The notes below the pieces were generated by a model. The model was not told where the DNA came from. It ran no database searches and saw only the letters and a list, made by a program, of their open reading frames with translations. DNA of 64,000 bases from Pyrrhosoma nymphula. Taxonomy: Eukaryota; Arthropoda; Insecta; Odonata; Coenagrionidae. Made by a program: the position numbers and the translations under genes. The first letter of the stretch is position 1. Each line of letters opens with the position of its first letter. This document shows, piece by piece, positions 11,415-20,333 of the stretch. The stretch is from the NCBI GenBank assembly GCA_963573305.1, contig OY754329.1:67701084-67765083 (forward strand), in the 5' to 3' direction.

Positions 11415-12480
11415 ATTTTTCCTTGCTTTGTTGAATTAAAAAAGGTATTTGACAGAGTTATTTGAGAGAAACGAATGGAGATATTGATGAAAATAGTAAT
11501 AGATTGGTAGAGACTCACTCCCAACTAGTAAATGATCACTGGTGCGGGAGGCTAATGGAGAATCAGGATGGGCAGTTATTTTTCGTGGGGTAAGGCCGTC
11601 GATATCGCCTTGGCTTTTAACAGTATGCCGATTAAATTATGAGAAATACTTATGAGGAGTTAGATGTAGGAATAAAAGTAGTACAGCTGATAGAGTTGGT
11701 TAGCTTCACGGATGACGAGGCGTTGGTTAGTCGATCACCCATGTGATTGCAAGCTTTGATAGATACATAAGAAAATAAGTACAGAAAATACGGAATGAAT
11801 ATTAAACATTATGAGACAAATTTAGAGAGATTTTTTAGGACAAAAAAGGCGAGGCTGGTCATATAGGTTGGAGGGCACAAACTGGAGCAAGTAGAGCAAT
11901 TTAATTAATTCGAAGGCACGCTGGAAGGGAATGGGCATATTAGCAAAGAAATTAGAAGGAGAATTGAGCTAGCTACAGAAGCGTTCAAGCAATGGGATGG
12001 AGCTGATGATGAGAACCTTTTGTAAGGATCCAAATAAAAGGCTGCCAAACAATTTAAAATGGTTTTTGGCGTTGTATGGTGCAGAAAAGTGGACTCCGAG
12101 AAAAGGGAACGAGAATACCCTGCTCGTTTGTGAGAAGTGGGTGTGGAGGAAAATGGAGGATGTGGGTGTGGAGGAGAAGGTGAAGGAAGAGCGGTGGACG
12201 AAAAAAATGACGAACGAGAACAGGTTTGGCATCGTACTAGTAGGTAAGAAGAGCAAACTTCTGGAGGATATTAGGAGGGGGCAGAGTAGGTAGTTGTAAC
12301 AGATAATGAGCTGAGGGGATGCTGAAGGTCAGGGGTGTAGGGGAGGGTATTCGGTAAGCAGGGAAGGCAAAGAAGACGAACGGGCTTTATGGATGGAATG
12401 AATAGAGGTAGGACGCATGCTGAAATGAAGGAAAACATTATATAAGAAGAGAGAGGCCTTCATCTGTAAACACTCACTGG
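11415..12480 (+). pseudogene. LINE family 1 copy, reverse transcriptase C-terminal half, heavily decayed
   Basis: The translation shows the family in order but broken. CFVELKKVFDRV near 11430 corresponds to palm motif A (CFVDFEKAFDRV in the 58 kb copy). FTDDEALVSRSP near 11705 corresponds to motif C (FADDQALVSQS), with the second position changed from A to T but both aspartates kept. Then come KYRKYGMNIKHYETNLERF, KKARLVI and VGGHKLEQVEQFN, and remnants of the connection region (VVWCRKVDSE, for ALYGSETWSL). There are many stops and frame changes. The span between motifs A and C is shorter than in the 58 kb copy, so motif B is mostly deleted. Open frames at 11997-12293 come from this debris and are not genes. 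Confidence 0.75.
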
Positions 12481-13008
12481 ATTTTTACTCTCTTCCATTG
12501 AAGCCTACCTTAACCGGCAGATGACCCCAATAATAATAATAAAGATATATTAAACTTTTTTGAAATTTCATATATGTCCTTTTAACACTGTGAGCACTAA
12601 AAAGCCCCTAATTATTTCATTGCAATGTAATGCAGTGGAGTTCAAATTGGTATGGTAGCTATAGAACTGGATTCCACGCAAAAAGTGGCAGAAATTTTCA
12701 TAGGCAATCAAACTCTTACTCCATGGTATGAGGAGAGTATTTCATGCACATTGCTTCGCCATTTGGAGGCGACATGTGATCGAGGTTTACTGGCCGTTCC
12801 ACTTTAATAGCATGTTATTGCCAGTTTCGACCTTTTCTCCACTCTTCTATTCTGAGAGGCTAACATTTAGCTTCCGCATGGATCGTTTTCACATTAAAAT
12901 AGTCTACCGACTAAAGGTAGGTTTTATTGAAAGTCAGAGAAAATCCTCCAGATTTTTACACGTGCAGGGTATTATATCTATCTGTAGTATTTCTTTCTAC
13001 ATCTCCGC
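12481..13008. other. No gene seen
   Basis: AT-rich filler between two LINE fragments. A short AAT microsatellite lies at about 12530. Confidence 0.4.
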
Positions 13009-13150
13009 CTACGTCCTACCCTTCTTCATCCCGTCCATAAAATATTCTCTTTCTTCCACTTCCCCGGTTGCCCAACAGTCTTCCATCATGGCCAGAGCAA
13101 ACCATCGCCCCTTATTACCGCTTCCAGTCACCCTGCCTCCCCAGGGTGAA
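13009..13150 (-). pseudogene. Short LINE family 1 fragment (near C-terminus)
   Basis: The DNA parallels 3128-3275 over about 140 bp in the same order: CTTCTTCATCCCGTCC, a TCTTTCTTCC stretch, TTGCCCAACAGTCTTCC, then CATGGCC.GAGCAA and CCGCTTCCAGTC. Read on the minus strand it holds GRKRI, the basic motif before the C-terminus of family 1. It has no coding capacity. Confidence 0.55.
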
Positions 13151-13165
13151 TGGTTATGTAGTTGA

Positions 13166-15783
13166 GAAGCAAGTGATGATATCGGAATAGTGGCAGAATG
13201 ATCAGCCACCCTATGTGCAACATAGCCGCTATTTGTTGACCTGTTGCTTGTTAATTCCGAGTACAGGAGAGCAAGCGGTGAGCCGCAGAATTAGGGGAAT
13301 CCATTCTTAATCCCTTTGTAGCTCTGTGATGGATGAAGAAACTTCAAGGGATTCAATATCATCAACTTCACCTTAAATCAAAAACATCTTAGCAATTATT
13401 TAACAATGCTTTAAAACCGAAGGAAAAGATATGGATAGGCTGAACTAGTAGCTAAAATGATATCAAGAGGCAATAGATTTAGGTAGCAGTAAATGTATTG
13501 AATTTATTATAATTCAAGCAACATGAAATCAGCTTATACTACTTAAACTGACAAGTACCCAAATACTGCTTTTCTACAATGGATTTATTTGCCCATTCGT
13601 TGAGCATTATATTTAATTTTGAATTCCTGAGGCTATCATGTCGCAGACTGTTCAATAACATCGTCTACTCCACTGAGTTTACTTAGAATATCTATTTTTC
13701 CGGCCCCGTGTAGAACATGTTCTTCGGTGATTCTTTCCGTCTAGTTGATCATCTAATCTCCAATAATTCCACGTTTATACAGCTTCTCTCCTCTGATATC
13801 GTTATCGTTAAAACTCTATCACGTTAAAACCACCAATGTTATGTTCCTTGATAGAGTAAACTTGATTACTCTACGGTTCCATACATGCGTTTTTGTGAAG
13901 TACCTCTCAGATCCATGCTTATGGTTCTAGCTGATAGTAGACTCTCTGTATGATATAATGCTCTTTTTGCTCAGCTAGTCTGCTCCTTAAACCTTTATTT
14001 CTTATTCCATAACTGGAAATTCGATCTCTAAGGCATCAAAATGGTTGACCCTTGACTTGGCTAGTTTTTGTTTGTCCAAGTCCGTGTGTTCGGTGAATTC
14101 GTTCAATTGCTTACTTCCCAAATGCATTTGAACTTTAATTTCTAAGTTATTTCTTCATAGGTTTTCCGTACAGTACAGCATTATCATCAGATCATGTATT
14201 CTTCTTTCTCAAAAGTTTCATGCAATCAACAATACTTTTCATACTGTTTACAACGCACTTGCACTATTATGTAAGTAACCTATGTATATTTTCAAAGATT
14301 ATTTTGATGTAAGACCGGTTACTTTCCATAAGCAACTTGAATAGGTACAGCATTGCAAAGCCATTTGATGACGGCACCTATGTGACATAACTGGACTGGT
14401 AAATTAGTTTATTCAGTTAACACATTCATGGTTTCTTTTTATTCGGCGACCATGAATTTTTACAATTTTGAAGCAGAAACAACTGAATTCAACTGTTTTT
14501 AAAGTTTCCATAATTTCATTCATTGCTATTTCCATTTCAATAGGATTGTTTTATTAAAGGTCATGGGTGACAAAGCACACAAAAGACACTTTTGGCGTAG
14601 AAAACTAAATGAATAGTTCATAAGTTGTCTATCCAAAACCTCTTGAATTGATGCGATTTTCTCCAGAGAATAGCAGCCCTGGTGCTATTTTAAAGCAAGC
14701 TTCGCGTGAAAGGTACGAGTGCCTTTCAAATACTGAGTGTGTGCGAAGTTTCTTCAGACCTTGTCTCATTCGCATGCTTCCATTCCCCTTTCGCCGAAAC
14801 TGAATTACCGTACATCCGTTCCCATTTCTATTTTCCCTAATTAACACTGTCGAATGCACGGTTGACATTAACCAATCCTTGACATCTCTTTAGAATACCT
14901 CCCCTTTCACCACTCTCTGAAGCGAAGGCCCTCAATAGAATTTTGCACCGCACAGCCTTTCCAATCTCTTTTCTCCTCCTCTTCCAGTTTCACACCTCCC
15001 TCTTTCGTGCTTCAGAATCCTTCAAAATTCATTTAATCTGACGTTATATCGTCATCTTTCGTTAAATCGTTCCCTTTAGAGTTTTCTTTCACAAATTACA
15101 ATAGGTCAGAGTGGAAAAATACATAAGGCAATCATTTAGACGTGCTTGACGTAGTCATACAGAACATTTCCAGCTGAAAAGAAGATGTTGATAAGAAATA
15201 ACATTGGAAAAAATTCTGAAAACAGAGAATAATAATAATGAATAGGTATTCGGAGTATCTTCTCCAATAAATACAATACCAATTCAGAAACTAACTTCAA
15301 TCGTAAGATTGCCGAATGTAATAAGTAGTTTTAAATTCTTACGTCCATCATTTAGATCCAAACTTCCACTTTTTATCATTACAATTATTTTATGTACCCA
15401 CAGATGGATGGATTATCATGAAGTCATGCATTTTATTATACGGAAAATTACGGAGTACCATACACTAATTTTTACAAGTAGGAAAGAATTCGTTATTTGA
15501 CAAAATTTATCACAGAAACCTAGCTCCCTCCCCACTTCTCATTTGACAGTTCTCATGCCAAACAGTTGGCCGGTGGAAAACTCAGATGAGCATCAGTAAC
15601 ACTTATAACACAATGAAACTCAACGGCATAAAATACATTAGATGTAACAGCTATTGAGAAAGGTACTTGTGATTTCTACGATGCGTGGTTTGGTTCCTTT
15701 TCTTTGAAAAACAATCCCTTTTAATCTGAGGTCTAGTCGCAGGTATCGCAACAGTTTCACATTAAAACTCCAAATATTTTTTA
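13166..15783. other. No gene seen (2.6 kb)
   Basis: AT-rich. The short open frames (for example on the minus strand at 14629-14868) carry no motif. No inverted or tandem repeat was noticed. Confidence 0.4.
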
Positions 15784-15818
15784 TACTAATAAAAGTAAGT
15801 TCCTTACTTTTATTAGTA
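15784..15818. repeat. Perfect 16-bp inverted repeat with a 3-bp spacer
   Basis: TACTAATAAAAGTAAG (15784-15799) is followed by three bases and its exact reverse complement (15803-15818). Its role is unknown; it could be a fossil foldback or a replication-slip product. Confidence 0.85.
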
Positions 15819-16878
15819 AGTTTGAACAACAAAAATCTACGGACACGGGCCCTAATGAGACTGAAATGGGATTAAAAACAAGCCTATAAAAACATGAACC
15901 TTAGCCGTCATCAAGATATAATACTCCCCTCTTTAATTTTTCTTCGAAGATTGCAAGAGCCTTTTTTCCTTCTTTTTCGACTCTATGAAGTATTAATACA
16001 TACTGATATACTCTACCTTGACTTTTGAGATCAAAAGTTACCTATTAAACTTACTATGTTGACAGAGAGAAATCATAGGTGGGTGGGATATTTGCTATTC
16101 TCTTGAGACGGCCGCGGCGGTTCCAAAGTACTTGTACTCTAAGGGATATGTACTTAGCGGTTCGGTTGTTGAATAATGGTGAAAATATGTCTGAAGTAAG
16201 CAGTAAGAATATAAAAAAACAAAGATTTTCCAACAAAAACCATTTTGAAAATGTTTAAACATGGTTGCGCAAATCAAAAGAGGATGGCAAACGCTGCTTT
16301 AAGAGATTGGAACGCATGGGACGTGTTTTTTTAACGGTGCAATCATTTTCGACTTATAGAAATTTAGACTTAAGTTACCATCGTAGGCTGTACTTTATGG
16401 AATTTTTCATCAATTAAAAATAAAAAATTATTTTGCGATACCAAGTCGATTTATTTACTTAGTCCCTAAATATTTACCTTTAGGAACTAAAATATAAACG
16501 AGTGTGAAATTGAAAAGTACAATTTTCATTTTGGGCATGCATTACGATGCTCGTTTAAATTACCTATTACAGTTATGGTTTTATCGGTGATTTGGTCTTT
16601 TATTACTACCGATGAAAATAATTGTACTCCATTAAATATTAGAATTATCCACTCATAAAAACCTATGGATAAATGTTTCTGGGATCTAAGTTTTTCATTT
16701 AATGCCGAAAAACCTTTGCTGCTGCGAATTTTTATGACCATGGTTGATTTTTGTTAGAAATGTTTCCAATTCATCGCTTTGACATCCCCTCAAAATGTTT
16801 CCTAAAGAACGCATGTACTAGTCACGTATGGATAGAAGCTAGAGAATGCGAGCGAATCTCGTACTGATAGCAATCAGG
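15819..16878. other. No gene seen
   Basis: AT-rich; the short open frames lack recognisable motifs. Confidence 0.4.
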
Positions 16879-17393
16879 TTAAGGTAGCTTTAGACTGAGA
16901 GCACCCGGATGAAAACTTTGGGGAGGAAGACGAGGGCTGTTCTCGGTCCTAGTTTCAACTTGATTCCTCAAATCCAGCCGGAAAATCCTAAGCTTTGTGG
17001 AAACTTCACCGACCATGTTTACTCGCGTTACTGCAACCCAATCTACAAGAGTAATTTCTGTACCAAATTGAATAAATACTATGTGCAACGCAACGCAACA
17101 CGTAGAGCTCGGTGACATATGGTGGGCTTGCATTGCCAAGTTTACTGCACCAATTACTTGCACCAAGCGAATTTCGGTGTAAATTCCTGGAGTGAATGGC
17201 TCATCAAGCCCACTTGGAAAACTTTTAAAAGTTTCCACAAGTCGTTTGCAGAAGTGTATTGTTACCAGTGTAAACAGCAACCAATCTTGTTCGGCACTAA
17301 CTTGCAAAAAATCTTCCGTCAGAGTAAAATCCCCCCGCAAGTTCTTGCAGAAGAAACTTGCGGAGTTAACTTTCCAGTGTAAACCAACCCTTA
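16879..17393. mobile_element. Putative short TIR element, about 515 bp
   Basis: The left end reads TAAGGTAGCTTTAGACTGAG and the right end, reverse-complemented, reads TAAGGGTTGGTTTACACTGG. They agree in most positions as an imperfect terminal inverted repeat. GC content and word use inside (repeated GCAAGTT, GCAAC, TGTAAAC) differ from the AT-rich flanks. No clear target duplication was found. Three overlapping open frames run through it, but none has a known motif. It could be a decayed MITE; the superfamily is not assigned. Confidence 0.4.
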
Positions 17394-18094
17394 GAAATCA
17401 GTGCCGGCACATCCTATTATATAAGTGCGGGCAATATTTTATTTTAGCCGGCCCTAATAAAGCATTTATTTGCCGATCAAGATATCTTCATACGCAGTTT
17501 AATTTGAGGGATACTCTGGAATTTCAGAACGATCCTCTTAACATTATAGTTTCCTTTCCCACAAGAAAATCAATGTTTCTATAAGTAATCTATACGTTGT
17601 CTCCTAGCTTCAAGTGTTAAAGGGAAAGTTTTTATAGGGGTTATTTATTACTTCTTGTGGGTCGGTGTTGTTTCAATTATAAATTGTAGTGCAATGTTAA
17701 TCACTGTTCTTTTCAATGAGTTGACGACAAGAATGTTATTGAAGGAAAAAGTTAATCCGTTGGTTTCACTATGCTCGTTAAAGTTAGCTATGAGTGTGTC
17801 ACTTTCACAATGAGTTAAAGAAAGTCGTTTAGCACAGAAATGCATGCAGGTAATAAGAAAAAGTTTTTGATCTTCACCATTCTGTCCCCTTTTCGCATTC
17901 ATTCATCAGTCGCAGAGTGGCTGCCTCCACGACCGGCCTCCAGTGTCTTTTGCTCACGTTACCCACGCCTTGGGCCGGCACTGAAAGAAATTCCTCCCCG
18001 CATTCCCAATGCCTCTCGTTCACATACCACAATGCGCTTTGACACTCCTCGAGTTTACCCCACCACCAACATTTCGGTCATTTAGGGTTGCTTG
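17394..18094. other. No gene recognised
   Basis: 17900-18080 is richer in C and has an open frame, but nothing recognisable is encoded. Confidence 0.4.
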
Positions 18095-18520
18095 AGCAAG
18101 ATTTTTCCCTAGTCGTATTTGAGAACTTATTCAAATTTTATTTTTAATTGTAAGCTACGGTAAGAAGCATCAAGTAAATATTGTATCGTTAGTGACGCCA
18201 ATACTTTCTTTTAAATTACTGAAAACCTCATTAATTAACTAAATATGCATCCATATGTTTTCAACTGACTCGTTATTTTACGCCGTACGCTGAAAAAACC
18301 TACATAACTGAAGATATTTTTTGCGATTCTGTAAAAGTATTTGTTGTAAATGGTGAGTAAATGGTTTGCTTTTTAAAAATAGCTGAGAAAACATGCAAAC
18401 TACAAAATGTTAAATTTATGACGAGCTCTATACGTTAGAATGTCCTTTTATTATTAAATAAAGCCTCTCTGGAGACCTTACTGGAACCTTTTTCACGGAA
18501 AATGGCTGGCTGGTATCGCG
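18095..18520 (+). repeat. Dispersed repeat R1, copy 1
   Basis: This copy aligns by eye with 62375-62830 (same strand) and with the reverse complement of 54220-54680. Shared landmarks in order are GAGCAAGATTTTTCC.TAGTCG, GTAAGAAGCAT, TAGTGACGC, TTAATTAACTAAATATGCAT, GACTCGTTATTTTACGCCGT, TTTTTTGCGATTCTGTAAAA, and GGAAAATGGCTG at the 3' side. It has no protein-coding capacity and no clear TIRs or A-rich tail. The class is unknown. Confidence 0.7.
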
Positions 18521-18623
18521 AGGACGCGAAAGACGAGATCGCTTTCTTTAAACTGAAGACCAATTCATCGACTTTTATGTGAATCTTGCTCAAAAAATCT
18601 TAACAAGTCAACTACATTTAAAA

Positions 18624-18665
18624 ATAATGAATGAAAAAACAAGTACTTGTTTTTTCATTCATTAT
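18624..18665. repeat. Perfect 42-bp palindrome with no spacer
   Basis: The left half, ATAATGAATGAAAAAAC plus AAGT (18624-18644), is followed immediately by its exact reverse complement (18645-18665). It sits 190 bp upstream of the hAT element and just downstream of R1 copy 1. Confidence 0.92.
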
Positions 18666-18844
18666 AAAGGATTTCCACAGAGTAACGCCAGAGACAGTGT
18701 CTTATATAAAAAATATGGCGTTGAGGAAACGAAGGGTAATATTAGCGTGATGATTTTCTGTCCTGTCACACGGGGATGAAATACTTAAAAAATGCCGCGA
18801 AAAAAATATTTGCTTAAATCACGGATCTTTTTCTTGCCTGGCCA

Positions 18845-18852
18845 ATGTGGGG
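18845..18852. repeat. Target-site duplication of the hAT element, left
   Basis: ATGTGGGG directly precedes the left TIR and is identical to 20326-20333. Confidence 0.9.
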
Positions 18853-18869
18853 TAGGCCTGGGCGGTTAA

Positions 18870-19075
18870 ACCAAACTCAATATCAATACTCAATACTCAA
18901 AAGTATTGAGATTGACCTCAATGTCAATATTGGTAATTGAGTCGTCAATTATTGATGTTGATGTTGAGATATTGAGCAATCAATACTTCAATATCTCAAT
19001 ATAAATATTGAGGTCAATATCGCAATATCAATATTGAGTTATTGAGGTCAATAACTGAATATTGACATTGAAAAA
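18870..19075. repeat. Left subterminal array of AATATTGAG words
   Basis: CAATATTGAG, ATTGAGGTCAATA and related words occur in both orientations every 10-15 bp for about 200 bp inside the left TIR. hAT transposases bind short repeated motifs near the ends, so this is probably the transposase-binding zone. Confidence 0.8.
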
Positions 19076-19205
19076 GCGAAAAAAACACATAGCATTTGTG
19101 CATGTCGAGATGTCGCAATTTAAATGTATCACTAAAATACAAATGAAAAATAGGGTGAATTCAATAACAAAAATAGTTGTACCGATATAGCACAATATCT
19201 GAGCT

Positions 19206-19425
19206 TTATTTACATTGGGATAGGGAGATGTTTTTGGAGATAAAAATTAGCATTTTGGCGTTGTGTCCAGTTAATGAAGTTCTTGTATCTGTAATAATGT
19301 TTCCCCCGGTGCTGAACAATCTTTCTGAGGGAACACTAGATGCAGAAATCACTAGGTACTTTCGGGCGAACCGTGACAGCTTAGGAAGCGATCCACTGTG
19401 CAGATGCCACCAGGACTTCCATGAT
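19206..19425 (-). pseudogene. hAT transposase C-terminal dimerisation region
   Basis: In another frame than the BED segment, the minus strand from about 19425 reads SWWHLHSGSLPKLSRFARKY, then VPSERLFSTGGNI, ending at a TAA at 19206-19208. This is the classic hAT C-terminal dimerisation signature (WW..H....P.L...A..YL.I..SS.PSER.FS..G). It follows the BED segment directly in DNA, so the deletion that removed the catalytic core joined the two out of frame near 19418-19428. The C-terminus itself looks well preserved, which suggests a recent deletion. Confidence 0.88.
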
Positions 19426-19834
19426 CAGGATCGTCTTCATTTTGAGATTCTTGATTTACTCTCCTCTGTTGTTGTAACTTAGCTTGTAGCCATGCGGAAT
19501 GGGTCAGTGGGTGCCTCGACTTTAAGTGACTCACAGCGTTCGATGTGCCACTGTTGTTGCATGGCAGTATCTTCTGGCACAAAGTGCATTTCGCCTTGTC
19601 GCGATCAGGCGGGTCAGTATCTTTAAAATATCGCCATATTACTGTTGTACGCTTAGCGACGAACATGATGACACGCTTTGAAACTAACTTGAACACCTGG
19701 ACTGAACGAACAACGTGCTCCACCAGCAAGAGGTGTTGTGGGATGAAGCCAGAGCTGAGCCCTGCACCACCGCCGCGACAGTTCCTATCTTTACGCTCGG
19801 CAGTGTTCAGGTCTCCGGCCGTTTCATGAGCCAA
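19422..19834 (-). pseudogene. hAT transposase N-terminal part with BED zinc finger
   Basis: A minus-strand frame starts at 19834; a more family-like start is the methionine at 19664-19666 (MFVAKRTTVIWRYF). It encodes a BED-type zinc finger. Numbered from the 19834 start, the aromatic signature is W67-R-Y-F70, and the zinc ligands are C83, C86, H103 and H108 (C-x2-C-x16-H-x4-H). BED fingers bind DNA in hAT transposases and in domesticated ZBED proteins. After the finger comes a Q/R-rich linker (LQQQRR), then acidic residues to about 19425. There the frame leaves the coding register of the next preserved segment. The catalytic RNase H-like domain that should follow is absent. Confidence 0.88.
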
Positions 19835-19965
19835 CTCCCGAACACTGCTGAACGCCCCCTACCACTCCAACACCCAATGCGACTGCCATTGTTGTCCTCT
19901 GCGGGGGTGTGGAGTAGCGTATAGTTAGGAACTTATGAACTGTTTCGGTGGTGGCCGAGGCTTGG

Positions 19966-20007
19966 CTTGGACGAGAGAAGGGAGGGAACTCCCTTCTCTC
20001 GTCCAAG
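19966..20007. repeat. Perfect 19-bp hairpin, 4-base loop, inside the hAT element
   Basis: CTTGGACGAGAGAAGGGAG (19966-19984) is followed by GGAA and the exact reverse complement (19989-20007). Next to it, GTTAACTGCTCGATTGGC occurs twice with a 30-bp period (20007-20024 and 20037-20054). It lies on the 5' side of the transposase remnant, where a leader or promoter would be. Confidence 0.85.
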
Positions 20008-20084
20008 TTAACTGCTCGATTGGCTTGTCGTCGCTCGTTAACTGCTCGATTGGCACCCACGGAAAGATGGAAAACGTTAATATA

Positions 20085-20312
20085 AAAACGAACTCAAAAT
20101 TCAATATAATATAATGAAACCTCAATAAAGAATATTGAGCTCAAACCTCAATGAAGAATATTGAGCTCTAACCTCAATAAAGAATATTGAGTTGCACAAC
20201 CTCAATATTTAATATTGAGATATTGAGGAACAGAATATTGACCCACATCAATATCATATTTATTGAGACTCAATATAAAAAAATATTGAGTTATACTCAA
20301 TATATTGAAATT
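20085..20312. repeat. Right subterminal array of AATATTGAG words
   Basis: This mirrors the left array. GAATATTGAGCTC and CTCAATA.AGAATATTGAG units with a roughly 30-bp spacing (20110-20200) run into tightly packed AATATTGAG words up to the right TIR. Confidence 0.8.
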
Positions 20313-20325
20313 TTGCCCAGCCCTA

Positions 20326-20333
20326 ATGTGGGG
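20326..20333. repeat. Target-site duplication of the hAT element, right
   Basis: ATGTGGGG directly follows the right TIR and is identical to 18845-18852. Confidence 0.9.

Larger units (their letters stand above)
18853..20325 (-). mobile_element. hAT (Ac/ZBED-like) element, complete ends, internally deleted, 1.47 kb
   Basis: The left end TAGGCCTGGGCGGTT and the reverse-complemented right end TAGGGCTGGGCAAAA form the TIR. The TAGGGCTGGGC type is common in hAT elements. The 8-bp word ATGTGGGG flanks it at 18845-18852 and 20326-20333, a proper hAT target duplication. Both ends carry subterminal arrays built from AATATTGAG. On the minus strand a BED zinc finger and a hAT C-terminal dimerisation region are encoded, but the roughly 400-500 residues between them in full-length family members are missing. 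It is therefore a deletion derivative that could only move with help from an intact relative. Confidence 0.92.

Noticed and set aside
12728..13165. 145-residue plus-strand frame
   Set aside because: Its 3' part overlaps a minus-strand LINE fragment and the rest has no motif.
17840..18085. 81-residue Pro/Ser/Arg-rich frame
   Set aside because: No domain recognised, no splice signals that fit, and only modest length.
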